Part shown: in pieces, positions 38,250 through 46,628 of the stretch
Position numbering within the stretch: position 1 is the stretch's first letter
Layout: each line of letters starts with the position of its first letter
NCBI GenBank assembly: GCA_021298835.1
Contig: JAJTHG010000002.1
Location: 33,214-97,213, forward strand
Source: Gemmatimonadota bacterium
GTDB taxonomy: Bacteria > Gemmatimonadota > Gemmatimonadetes > Gemmatimonadales > Gemmatimonadaceae
Direction of reading: 5' to 3'
Length of the DNA stretch: 64,000 nucleotides
Notes under the pieces: generated by a model
The model's input: only the letters and a program-made list of their open reading frames with translations
Database searches by the model: none
What the model was told of the DNA's origin: nothing
Program-made: the position numbers and the translations under genes

Positions 38250-39119
38250 TCAGGTGGCTTCGTTCCGCGCCTCGAGACCGCCCCACCCGAGCTTGCGCCG
38301 CAGCAAGTCGAAGAAGGACGTGCCGGGGAAGCGGACGATGCGCACGGGATTCGGGGCCCGGCGGACCTGCAGCACCTGCCCCGCCCGGAAATGTGCGCCG
38401 ACCTGCCCGTCCGCGGTGACCAGCAGTTCCTCGGGACCATCCTCCGGTTGCAGCTGCACGACGCTGGTCGGTGGCAGCACCAGCGGCCGGATCGCGAGCG
38501 TGTGCGGCGAGACGGGGGTCAGGAGGAGCGACTCGACCGTCGGCACGACCACCGGCCCGCCTGCGGACAGCGAGTAGCCGGTGGAGCCGGTGGGCGTCGA
38601 GACGACGATGCCGTCGGCGGAGTACGCGCCGATGCTCTCGCCGTCGATCGTGACGCGCAGGCGCAGCACGCGAGCGAAGCCCCCCTTGTGGAGCACGACG
38701 TCGTTGAGGGCGATGAAGCGGCTGGCGACCTCGCCGTCGTGCCCGAAGGCGACGGCCTCGAGCGCCATGCGCGCTTCGGCGCGATAGTCCCCGCGCGCCC
38801 ACCGGCCGAGCGCCTCGGTGGCCTCGTCGCCCGCGCAGCTGGTGAGGAAGCCGAGCCGGCCGAGGTTGACGCCCAGGATGGGGGTGCCGCGCGCATCAAG
38901 CCACCGCGCGCCGCGCAGCAGGGTGCCGTCGCCCCCGAGGGTGACGAGCACATCGAGATCGTCGGGGCTCTCGAGCAGCTCGCCCCCCCCGGCGATGCCG
39001 TGCAGGTCGCGCTCGAAGGCGATCGCGAGCCCGAGCGCCCGGGCCTGGGCGACGAAGCCGGGGAGGATGGCGGGAAGTTCGTCGTAGCCGCGATGGCCGA
39101 CGACGCCGACGCGCCTCAC
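38250..39119 (-). CDS. nadK: NAD kinase
   Basis: Makes NADP from NAD and ATP (or polyphosphate). The 289 residues show the family motifs LGGDGTLLRGAR (61-72), GVNLGRLGFLT, ALNDVVLHKG and STPTGSTGYSLSAGGP. NADPH supply would matter for the mcr and pcs products in this organism, though the genes are not linked. The start is GTG at 39119, overlapping the dxs stop in a GTGA junction. Confidence 0.94.
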   Translation of the reverse strand: MRRVGVVGHRGYDELPAILPGFVAQARALGLAIAFERDLHGIAGGGELLESPDDLDVLVTLGGDGTLLRGARWLDARGTPILGVNLGRLGFLTSCAGDEATEALGRWARGDYRAEARMALEAVAFGHDGEVASRFIALNDVVLHKGGFARVLRLRVTIDGESIGAYSADGIVVSTPTGSTGYSLSAGGPVVVPTVESLLLTPVSPHTLAIRPLVLPPTSVVQLQPEDGPEELLVTADGQVGAHFRAGQVLQVRRAPNPVRIVRFPGTSFFDLLRRKLGWGGLEARNEAT

Positions 39120-41005
39120 CCCGTCACCGTTTCGGACTCGGCCGCGTGCAGCGCCCGCAGCCGGCCGGCGATGCCGGCGGCATCGAGTCCGCACTGCGCG
39201 AGCTGCCGCTTGCGCGACGCCGCGTAGATGATGCGGTCGGGAACGCCGTGCACCATCACGCGCACGTCCGGGGCGTCGCGGTGGATGACCGACGAGATCA
39301 TCGCCCCGAAACCGTTGACGACGGTGCCCTCCTCGACGGTCAGCACGTGGGTGTGCTGGGCGAGGATCGCCTGCAGGGTGATCGCGTCGTAGGGCTTGAG
39401 GTAGCGGCAATTGACGACCGTGACGTCGAGCCCTTCCGCGCCGAGCGTCTCGGCCGCCGCCAGCGACTCGGCGACCATCGTGCCCACCGCCAGGACCGCC
39501 ACCCGATCCTTGCCGGTGCGGAGCACCTCCCACGTGGCGTGCGGCACGGGGGCGATCGTCGCCGCATCGGCCGGCACGTCGGGCGAGGTGTCGCGGGGGA
39601 GCCGCGTGCAGAAGGGCGCCTCGTCCTGCGCGAGGCCGGCCTTGAGGAGCCCGAGCAGCTCGGTGCCGTCCTTGGGGGCGGTGACGATCATGTTCGGCAC
39701 CGCCAGCATGTAGGCGATGTCGTAGAGCCCCATGTGGGTCTCGCCGTCCTCGCCCACCAGGCCGGCGCGGTCCATCGCGAAGACCACCGGCAGCGACTGG
39801 ATCGCCACGTCGTGCACGATGTTGTCGTAGCCGCGCTGGAGAAAGGTCGAGTAGATGGCCGCGACGGGACGGATCCCCTGCGTGGCGAGGCCGGCGGCGA
39901 ACGTCACCGCGTGGCCCTCGGCGATGCCGACGTCGTAGTAGCGGCCCGGATGGGCCTTCTGGACGGCGTTCGTCCCGGTGCCGCTCGGCATCGCCGCCGT
40001 GATCGCGACGACGTCCGGCCGCTCGGCCATGATCTCGACGAGCCCCTTGCCGAAGACCGCCGTCCAGTTCGGGTTGCCCGACGCCGGCTTGAGCTGCTTG
40101 CCGGTGGCGGGATCGTGGCCGGCCGGCAGTGCGTGCCACTTCTCGACGTGCTCGCCGGCCGGGAAGCCCTTCCCCTTCTGCGTGACGACGTGGACGAGGC
40201 GCGGCGTGTCCATCTCCCGGACCGCCTTGAACGTCTCGACGAGCTGCTCGGTGTCGTGGCCGTCAATCGGCCCGAAGTAGCGGAAGCCGAGTTCCTCGAA
40301 GAGGACGCCGGGCGTGAGGAAGCCCTTCACGCTCTCCTCCCACTTGCGCAACAGCTGGCCGAGCGGCTCGTGCTGCTCGACGAAGTTGCCGATCTTCTCG
40401 CGCAGGCGGTTGTAGAGCGGGTTGCGCTGGACCTGCGTGAGATACTTGTGCATCGCGCCGACGTTCGGCGCGATGGACATCTCGTTGTCGTTGAGGATGA
40501 TGCAGATGTCGCTCTTCGAGGCCCCCGCGTTGTTCAGCCCCTCGTACGCGAGTCCGCTCGACAGCGAGCCGTCGCCGATGACCGCGAAGACCTTCTCGCG
40601 CCCCCCCTTGAGGTCGCGCCCGATCGCCATTCCGATCGCCGCGGAGATGGACGTGGCCGCGTGGCCGGCACCGAAGGTGTCGTAGGGCGACTCGGTGCGC
40701 TTGAGGAAGCCCGACAGCCCGTGTTCCTGCCGCAGGGTGTCGAAGCGGTCGCGGCGCCCGGTGAGCACCTTGTGCGGGTAGCCCTGGTGGCCGACGTCCC
40801 ACACCAGCAGGTCGGTCGGGGTGTCGAGCACGTAGTGGAGCGCGATCGTCAGCTCGACGACCCCGAGCCCCGCCCCGATGTGCCCGCCCGTGCGCGCGCA
40901 TGTCGAAATGAGGAAGTCGCGGACCTCCTGCGCGAGGCGGGGCAGCTCGGCCCGCGGAACGCGCTTGAGGTCGGCGGGCGACTGGATCTGCTCGAGAAGC
41001 GACAT
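39116..41005 (-). CDS. dxs: 1-deoxy-D-xylulose-5-phosphate synthase
   Basis: Thiamine-diphosphate enzyme that joins pyruvate and glyceraldehyde-3-phosphate, the first step of the MEP isoprenoid pathway. The 629 residues carry GGHIGAGLGVVELTIALHYV, the DVGHQGYPHKVLTGR region, the ThDP motif VIGDGSLSSGLAYEGLNNAG, FGPIDGHD, and the transketolase-like EGHAVTFAAGLA and AMDRAGLVGEDG segments. The ATG at 41005 gives the usual N-terminus. It is 23 bases downstream of ispA, giving a local isoprenoid pair. Confidence 0.95.
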   Translation of the reverse strand: MSLLEQIQSPADLKRVPRAELPRLAQEVRDFLISTCARTGGHIGAGLGVVELTIALHYVLDTPTDLLVWDVGHQGYPHKVLTGRRDRFDTLRQEHGLSGFLKRTESPYDTFGAGHAATSISAAIGMAIGRDLKGGREKVFAVIGDGSLSSGLAYEGLNNAGASKSDICIILNDNEMSIAPNVGAMHKYLTQVQRNPLYNRLREKIGNFVEQHEPLGQLLRKWEESVKGFLTPGVLFEELGFRYFGPIDGHDTEQLVETFKAVREMDTPRLVHVVTQKGKGFPAGEHVEKWHALPAGHDPATGKQLKPASGNPNWTAVFGKGLVEIMAERPDVVAITAAMPSGTGTNAVQKAHPGRYYDVGIAEGHAVTFAAGLATQGIRPVAAIYSTFLQRGYDNIVHDVAIQSLPVVFAMDRAGLVGEDGETHMGLYDIAYMLAVPNMIVTAPKDGTELLGLLKAGLAQDEAPFCTRLPRDTSPDVPADAATIAPVPHATWEVLRTGKDRVAVLAVGTMVAESLAAAETLGAEGLDVTVVNCRYLKPYDAITLQAILAQHTHVLTVEEGTVVNGFGAMISSVIHRDAPDVRVMVHGVPDRIIYAASRKRQLAQCGLDAAGIAGRLRALHAAESETVTG

Positions 41006-41028
41006 GGCGTCGGGATGGTGACGGCGCG

Positions 41029-41937
41029 TCAGGAGCGGCGCGCCACGGTGAAACGGGCGAGGTGGTCGAGCTCGGGCGTCAGCAGGCCGACATCCTCGAG
41101 GGACCGGCACGCTTCCTCGGTCAACGCCGTGGCCCGCCGGATTGCTCCCTCGATCCCCAGCACGGCCGGATACGTGCTCTTCCGGCTGGTGAGGTCCTTG
41201 CCGGCGGTCTTCCCGAGCTGGTCGGTCGTGGCCGTCACGTCCAGCACGTCGTCGGCGATCTGGAAGGCGAGGCCGAGGGCCTTGCCGTACGTGCGGAACG
41301 CCTCGACGACGCGGGGGGTCGCACGGGCCGCCATCGCCCCCAACACGACGGACGCCGTGATCAGCGCCCCCGTCTTGAGCCGGTGGATCCGCTCGAGGTC
41401 GGCCAACTCGAGGTCGCGCCCCTCCCCCTCGAGGTCCAGCAACTGCCCGCCGATCATCCCGCCGCCGCCGGCGGCGCGCATCAGCTCGGCGACGAGCGCC
41501 GAGCCCTCCGCCTCCCGGAGTCCGAGCGACACGGCGGCATCCGCCGCGCTGCGCGCGGCGAGCGGCACCATCGCCAGCCCGGCCGCCGTCGCGGCCGCCA
41601 CCGTGAACTGCCGGTGCACCGTCGGGCGTCCGCGGCGCATGTCGTCGTTGTCCATGCACGGCAGGTCGTCGTGCACGAGCGAGTACGCGTGCACGACCTC
41701 CACCGCCGCGGCGAGCGGGGTGGCGTCGCCGCGGCCGCCTGCAGCGCGGAAGGCCTCGAGCAGCAGCACGGCCCGCAGCCGCTTGCCGCCGCCGATGCAC
41801 GCGTAGTGCACGGCTTCGGCGACCGCAGAGCCACCGAGACCCGAGGCGTAGCGGTCGCGCAGGCGGGCCAGCTCGGCGTCCACCGCCGCGCGATCGGCGG
41901 CGAAGCCCGGCTCGACGGTGGCGGTGTCAGCCGGCAA
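41029..41937 (-). CDS. ispA: Polyprenyl (farnesyl/geranyl) diphosphate synthase
   Basis: Class I prenyltransferase extending allylic diphosphates with IPP. With the TTG start at 41937 the protein has 302 residues. The first aspartate-rich motif is HDDLPCMDNDDMRRGRPTVH (D90, D91, D96), with the second in FQIADDVLDVTATTDQLGKT; GGGKRLRAVLLLEAF is the IPP-binding region. The two residues between the first Asp pair and the last (DDLPCMD) mark the bacterial FPP/GPP synthase type; exact chain length is uncertain. TTG is favoured because GGGAG lies about nine bases upstream; GTG at 41883 is the alternative. It overlaps xseB by 11 bases. Confidence 0.9.
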   Translation of the reverse strand: MPADTATVEPGFAADRAAVDAELARLRDRYASGLGGSAVAEAVHYACIGGGKRLRAVLLLEAFRAAGGRGDATPLAAAVEVVHAYSLVHDDLPCMDNDDMRRGRPTVHRQFTVAAATAAGLAMVPLAARSAADAAVSLGLREAEGSALVAELMRAAGGGGMIGGQLLDLEGEGRDLELADLERIHRLKTGALITASVVLGAMAARATPRVVEAFRTYGKALGLAFQIADDVLDVTATTDQLGKTAGKDLTSRKSTYPAVLGIEGAIRRATALTEEACRSLEDVGLLTPELDHLARFTVARRS

Positions 41938-42139
41938 GGTCCGCCACTCCCAGCGTGCCGTCCGGCCCCTCGACCAGCGCCTGCACCTGCGTCTCCGCCC
42001 GGGTGAGAGCCTGCGCCGCCTCGCGAACACGCCCGACGCCCTCCTCGAAGAGGCGCAGGGCCTCGTCGAGCGGGACGTCGTCCCGCTGGAGCTGGCCGAC
42101 GATGGCGTCGAGCCGATCGAGGGACTGTTCGAACGTCAC
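41927..42139 (-). CDS. xseB: Exodeoxyribonuclease VII small subunit
   Basis: Small subunit of the single-strand exonuclease VII. The 70 residues contain the family helix pair [39 protein letters not shown] and an amphipathic C-terminal helix. The GTG at 42139 overlaps the stop of xseA (GTGA), which fits the need for matched subunit synthesis. Confidence 0.92.
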   Translation of the reverse strand: MTFEQSLDRLDAIVGQLQRDDVPLDEALRLFEEGVGRVREAAQALTRAETQVQALVEGPDGTLGVADLAG

Positions 42140-43311
42140 GGCGTACCGGTCGCAGGAGTCACGATCACGTCCCGGGCCGTCGCGCGCACGCGGCCGTCCC
42201 GGAGGACCAGCGAGAAATCTAGCCCGTCCCGGAACGCTTTGGCGCTGGTCAGCGCCGTTCCGTCGGTGGCCTGCGCCACCGCGTACCCCCGCCCCAGCGT
42301 CGCCAGAGGGCTCAGCGCCTCCAGCCGGCCGCCCGCCGCTTCGAGCCGGGCGCGCCGGCGCTCGACGACGCGCTGCGCCGCCAGTTGCACCTGGCGCGTC
42401 GTCGCCGCGAACCGCTGCCGCGCGCGGGCCGCCTTCTGCGCGAGAGCGCGGCGCAGCGCCTGCGCGTGCGCGCGCACGTCCGCCTCGAGGTCGGTCCAGA
42501 CCGGCACGGCGGCCTCGGCCGCCGCCGAGGGGGTCGGGGCCCGCAGATCGGCGACGAGGTCGGTGAGCGAGACGTCGGTCTCGTGACCGACCGCCGAGAT
42601 GATCGGCACGGGACAGGCGGCCACCGCGCGCGCCACCCCCTCGTCGTTGAACGCCCACAGGTCGTCCTTCGACCCGCCGCCGCGCCCGACGATGACCACG
42701 TCGGCGCCGCCCCAGCGCGCCACGCGGTCGAGCGCGGCGACGAGACTCGCCGGCGCGTCGTCGCCCTGCACCAGGCAGTTGACGACGACGAGCTGCACCT
42801 GCGGGGCACGCCGCCGTGCGACGGCGATGACGTCGCGCACCGCCGCTCCCTGTGCACTCGTCACGACCGCGACGGTGCGCGGCACGCGCGGCAGGGACCG
42901 CTTGCGGGCGGGGTCGAGCAGGCCGTCGGCCTCGAGGCGGCGGCGCGCCTCCTCGAACTGCTTGCGCCAGAGCCCCTCGCCGGCGGCCTCCAGCGCCTCG
43001 ACGCTGAACTGCAGCTGTCCCTTGGCGGGATACACGGTGAGCCGCCCGAGGGCCGCGATCTCCATCCCCTCGTCGGGGGCGGCCGGAATCGTGCGACGCT
43101 TGGCCTTGGCGCTCCACACCACGCACGACAGCGCCCCCTCGGCGTCCTTGAGCGTGAAGTACCAGTGTCCGCTGGGGTACTGCTTGAGGCCCATGACCTC
43201 GCCGCGGACCCACAGGCGCGGGAAGGCCCCTTCGACGACGTCGCGGGCCGCCTGCGCGACCTGCCCGACGCCGATCGCCTCGTCGGGAGAGGCGCCGACG
43301 TCCCCGCTCAT
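42136..43311 (-). CDS. xseA: Exodeoxyribonuclease VII large subunit
   Basis: Catalytic subunit of exonuclease VII. The 391 residues have an N-terminal OB-fold (about 15-115; [21 protein letters not shown]), the nuclease core with [51 protein letters not shown] and [10 protein letters not shown], then coiled coil. It is shorter than E. coli XseA (456), mainly in the coiled coil. The start overlaps the folD stop (ATGA). Confidence 0.94.
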   Translation of the reverse strand: MSGDVGASPDEAIGVGQVAQAARDVVEGAFPRLWVRGEVMGLKQYPSGHWYFTLKDAEGALSCVVWSAKAKRRTIPAAPDEGMEIAALGRLTVYPAKGQLQFSVEALEAAGEGLWRKQFEEARRRLEADGLLDPARKRSLPRVPRTVAVVTSAQGAAVRDVIAVARRRAPQVQLVVVNCLVQGDDAPASLVAALDRVARWGGADVVIVGRGGGSKDDLWAFNDEGVARAVAACPVPIISAVGHETDVSLTDLVADLRAPTPSAAAEAAVPVWTDLEADVRAHAQALRRALAQKAARARQRFAATTRQVQLAAQRVVERRRARLEAAGGRLEALSPLATLGRGYAVAQATDGTALTSAKAFRDGLDFSLVLRDGRVRATARDVIVTPATGTP

Positions 43312-44198
43312 GCGGCGCCGGCGGCCCGCTCGGCGGCCTTGAGGGTGTTGGCGAGCAGCATGGCGATCGTCATCGGCCCGACGCCGCCGGGCACCGGGGT
43401 GATCTTCGCGGCCACCGCCGCGGCGCTGGCGAAATGCACGTCGCCCACGAGTCGCGTCCCCGTGCGGGTACCGGGGTCGGCGATGCGGTTGATGCCGACG
43501 TCGATCACCACGGCGCCCGGCTTGAGCATGTCGCCCGTGATCGCCTCGGGGCGCCCGATCGCCGCGACGACGATGTCGGCGCGACGGACGTGCGCCGCGA
43601 GGTCACGCGTGCGCGAGTGACAGACGGTGACGGTGGCGTCCCCGCCCTCGCCCTGCCGCAACAGCAGCGCCGCCATCGGGCGGCCGACGATCGTGCTGCG
43701 CCCGACGACGACGACGTCCGCCCCCCGCGTCTCGGTGCCGCTGCGCTTCAGCAGCTCGACCACCCCGGCCGGCGTGCACGGGACGAAGCCGTCGGTCTCG
43801 CCGATGAAGAGCTTGCCGGCGTTGACCGGATGGAAGCCGTCCACGTCCTTGTCGGGGCGGATCCGGGCGATCACCGCCTGGGCATTGATTGCATTCGGCA
43901 GCGGCATCTGCACCAGGATGCCGTGCACGGCGGGATCGGCGTTGAGGCCGTCGATGACGGCGAGCAGGTCGGGCTGGCTCGTGGTCGCCGGCAGGCGGAT
44001 GGTGCGCCCGGCCATGCCGGCCTCGACGCTCGCCTTCTCCTTGGCGCGCACGTACACCGTGCTCGCGGGGTCCTCGCCCACGAGCACCACGGCGAGGCCG
44101 GGGACGACGCCGCGCGGCGCGAGCGCCGCGACGCCCTGCGCGACCTCGGCGCGGATGGCCGCCGCGATCGCGGTGCCGTCGATGCGCTCAGCGGGCAA
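43308..44198 (-). CDS. folD: Bifunctional methylene-THF dehydrogenase/cyclohydrolase
   Basis: Interconverts methylene-, methenyl- and formyl-tetrahydrofolate. The 296 residues include [14 protein letters not shown] (catalytic Lys in the YxxxK arrangement), [33 protein letters not shown], the dinucleotide site [18 protein letters not shown] and the ending [18 protein letters not shown]. Its start overlaps the rny stop by 11 bases. Confidence 0.95.
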   Translation of the reverse strand: MPAERIDGTAIAAAIRAEVAQGVAALAPRGVVPGLAVVLVGEDPASTVYVRAKEKASVEAGMAGRTIRLPATTSQPDLLAVIDGLNADPAVHGILVQMPLPNAINAQAVIARIRPDKDVDGFHPVNAGKLFIGETDGFVPCTPAGVVELLKRSGTETRGADVVVVGRSTIVGRPMAALLLRQGEGGDATVTVCHSRTRDLAAHVRRADIVVAAIGRPEAITGDMLKPGAVVIDVGINRIADPGTRTGTRLVGDVHFASAAAVAAKITPVPGGVGPMTIAMLLANTLKAAERAAGAA

Positions 44199-45774
44199 TG
44201 TCGGTGGCCCTCGTCTCGCGGATGACCACGACCTTGATCTGCCCGGGATACTGGAGCTCGTTCTCGACGCGACGCGCGATCTCCTCGGCCAGCTGCTGCG
44301 CGCGGCCGTCGTCGATCTGGTCGGGCGTGACCATGACGCGGATCTCGCGGCCGGCCTGGATGGCGAACGACTTCTCGACGCCCTTGTAGCTGGTCGCGAT
44401 CCGCTCGAGGCCCTCGAGGCGCTTCACGTAGGTCTCGAACGCCTCGCGACGCGCCCCGGGGCGGGAGCCCGAGATGCCGTCGGCCGCCTGCACGAGCACC
44501 GATTCCTCGGACTCGTGCGGCACGTCGTCGTGGTGGGCGGCGATGCAATTGACCACCGCCGGCGACTCGCCGTACTTGGTCGCCACCTCGACGCCGAGCT
44601 GGACGTGCGTCCCCTCGTGCTCGTGCGTGAGCACCTTGCCGACGTCGTGCAGGAGCGCGCCGCGCCGGGCGAGCGCGACGTCGAGCCCGAGCTCGGCGGC
44701 CATGATCCCGGCCAGGTGGGCGACTTCCTTCGAGTGGTTGAGGATCTGCTGCCCGTACGAGGTGCGGTACTTCATGCGCCCGACGAGCTTGACCAGCTCG
44801 GGGTGCATCCCGTGCACCCCGAGCTCGTACACGGCCTGCTCGCCGCTCTCGACGATCCCCCGCTCGACCTCGGTGCGCGCCTTGGCGACGACCTCCTCGA
44901 TGCGGCCGGGATGGATGCGGCCGTCGGTGACGAGCTTCTCGAGGGCCAGTCGGCCGATCTCGCGCCGGACCGGCTCGAAGCACGAGATCACCACCGTGTC
45001 CGGCGTGTCGTCAATGATGACATCCACCCCCGTGGCGAGCTCGAAGGCGCGGATGTTCCGGCCTTCGCGGCCGATGATGCGCCCCTTCATCTCGTCGCTG
45101 GGGAGCGAGACGGCGGCGGTGGAGATCTCGCTGGTGTGCTCGGCGGCGATCCGCTGGACGGCGAGCGCGACGATCTTCTTCGCCTCGCGATCGGCGTCGC
45201 GGCGCGCCCGCTCGCGGATCTCGCGCACCCGGCTGGCGGCGGCGGCATGCGCTTCGTCCTCGAGCCGGCGGACGAGTTCCCCCCGCGCCTGATCGGCGGT
45301 GAGGCCGGCGAGTGCCTCGAGCCGCTTGCGGGCGTCCTCCTCGATGCGGTCGAGGTCACGCTGACGGTCGTCGGCCGTCTTCTCGCGTCGGCCGATCTCG
45401 GTGGCGCGACGGGCGAGGTCCTTGTCCTTCTGGTCGAGCACGTCCGCCTTCCGATCGAGTTCGCGCGACTTGTCGGCGTGCACCTTCTCGACCTTCTCGA
45501 GCTCGGCCCGGCGGGTGCGCGCCTCGGCCTCGAAGGCCTCGCGGAGCCGGAGCGATTCCTCCTTCCCGGCGACGAGGGCGCTCTTCTTGAGCGTCTCCGC
45601 CTCGCGCTCGGCCTCGCCCACCATCTGGCGGACGCGGTGCTCGGCGGTGCTCAAGGCGGTCTGCTGTTCGCGCTCGAGAGCGGCTCGGCCGGCTCGGCGC
45701 CCGACGACGAACGCCACGACGGCGGCCACCAGCGCGGCCGCACCGCCGGCGATCAGCGGCAAGTAGGGAGGCAT
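44188..45774 (-). CDS. rny: Ribonuclease Y
   Basis: Membrane-anchored endoribonuclease that initiates mRNA decay in many bacteria without RNase E dominance. The 528 residues: one N-terminal membrane segment (about 6-25), long coiled coil (about 30-205), KH domain with [17 protein letters not shown] (229-245), and HD domain with LLHDVGK (H376, D377) and the later HHDD. GGAG lies 11 bases before the ATG. It follows zapA after 261 bases that hold a strong promoter and a structured RNA candidate. Confidence 0.95.
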   Translation of the reverse strand: MPPYLPLIAGGAAALVAAVVAFVVGRRAGRAALEREQQTALSTAEHRVRQMVGEAEREAETLKKSALVAGKEESLRLREAFEAEARTRRAELEKVEKVHADKSRELDRKADVLDQKDKDLARRATEIGRREKTADDRQRDLDRIEEDARKRLEALAGLTADQARGELVRRLEDEAHAAAASRVREIRERARRDADREAKKIVALAVQRIAAEHTSEISTAAVSLPSDEMKGRIIGREGRNIRAFELATGVDVIIDDTPDTVVISCFEPVRREIGRLALEKLVTDGRIHPGRIEEVVAKARTEVERGIVESGEQAVYELGVHGMHPELVKLVGRMKYRTSYGQQILNHSKEVAHLAGIMAAELGLDVALARRGALLHDVGKVLTHEHEGTHVQLGVEVATKYGESPAVVNCIAAHHDDVPHESEESVLVQAADGISGSRPGARREAFETYVKRLEGLERIATSYKGVEKSFAIQAGREIRVMVTPDQIDDGRAQQLAEEIARRVENELQYPGQIKVVVIRETRATDIAR

Positions 45775-45780
45775 TGCGAT

Positions 45781-45932
45781 CTATACTCCAAGGCGGCCAA
45801 CGGCACCGCGGGGACGAAGAGAGCGGACGCAGGCATCGCGGGACCCTGGATTCCGCCCCGGATCGGGGATCCGGAGGATCCGCGACGGGAGCTAACTGCA
45901 GGGCCGGCCGAGACCTACGACCGTTCGTGGTC
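45781..45932 (-). ncRNA. Structured RNA candidate, possibly 6S-like (or the rny leader)
   Basis: Transcription from the strong promoter at 45939-45967 should begin near 45932. The following ~150 bases fold by eye into a rod: CCGGATC-CCC-GATCCGG at the apex, a flanking CGCGG/CCGCG-based stem, and a lower CGGCC/GGCCG pairing near the ends. 6S RNA genes are often found next to zapA, which motivates the guess. No conserved primary sequence was recognised, and the 3' end runs into the rny ribosome-binding region, so an rny 5' leader is the simpler alternative. Confidence 0.35.
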
Positions 45933-45938
45933 ACGTGG

Positions 45939-45967
45939 ATTGTACGGGTCCGTCGCGGGGCTGGCAA
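45939..45967 (-). promoter_or_regulatory. Strong sigma70-like promoter between zapA and rny
   Basis: Minus strand TTGCCA (45967-45962), 17-bp spacer, TACAAT (45944-45939). This is the best consensus match seen in the window. Confidence 0.6.
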
Positions 45968-46035
45968 CGCACCGAACGGGTGGGGTGCGACCCCTCGGCC
46001 TTCGGCGGCTGCCGGGCCGACCGACGCGCCGCCGC

Positions 46036-46338
46036 CTACTCCCGCTTGGCCGGCGGCAGCAGCGGACGGATTTCCTCGATCAGCGCCGCCATGTCCTGCT
46101 CGAGCGCCGCGCGCACCTGCCGCTCCTTGAGCAGTTCGTCGGTGATCTGCAGCGCCGCGAGGATCGCGATCTTGTGCTGCTCGATCGCGACGCCCGCCTT
46201 GCTGATCGTGCGGATCGCCTCGTCCACGTGGGCCGCGACCGCGCGGGTGTGGTCGGGCGAGGCGTCGGTGCGGAGGTTGTACTCCTCGCCCCCGACGGTG
46301 ACCCGCACCAGCGCCTTGCGCGGCCCCGACGCGCTCAC
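46036..46338 (-). CDS. zapA: Cell division protein ZapA
   Basis: FtsZ-ring-associated protein. The 100 residues show the family pattern VRVTVGGEEYNLRTDASPDH, VAAHVDEAIRTISKAG and the helix HKIAILAALQITDELLKER followed by a short coiled coil. The start overlaps the preceding small coiled-coil gene by four bases (ATGA). The position after pheT and before rny is typical of several phyla. Confidence 0.9.
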   Translation of the reverse strand: MSASGPRKALVRVTVGGEEYNLRTDASPDHTRAVAAHVDEAIRTISKAGVAIEQHKIAILAALQITDELLKERQVRAALEQDMAALIEEIRPLLPPAKRE

Positions 46339-46628
46339 GGCGCCTCCTCCGCCTGCTGCCGCAGGAAGCGCACGCGCGACCGGATCCGCTCGGCGCGCGC
46401 GCCGGCCGCCTCGATGCGCCGCCGGAGCTCCGCGGTCTCCGCCTCGAGCGCCACGACGCGCGCGGCCAACCCCGGATCGGCGCTCACCGTCGGGACGGGC
46501 GGCTGCCGGGATTCGAGCTCACGCACGCGCGCCTCGGCGGCGAGCGCCCGCCGACGGAAGCCGGCCAGCTCCTCCGCGAGCGCCCGGACGAGGCGCCGGA
46601 GCGTCTCGTACGACTGCATCTCAGCCAC
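46335..46628 (-). CDS. Small coiled-coil protein of unknown function
   Basis: A 97-residue protein that is helical and charged, with heptad-like regions around 8-42 and 55-95 separated by a Pro-rich linker (RQPPVPTVSADPG). It lies between pheT (8-base overlap) and zapA (4-base overlap). The context suggests a cell-division role like that of ZapB-type coiled coils, but sequence alone does not show it. Confidence 0.7.
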   Translation of the reverse strand: MAEMQSYETLRRLVRALAEELAGFRRRALAAEARVRELESRQPPVPTVSADPGLAARVVALEAETAELRRRIEAAGARAERIRSRVRFLRQQAEEAP

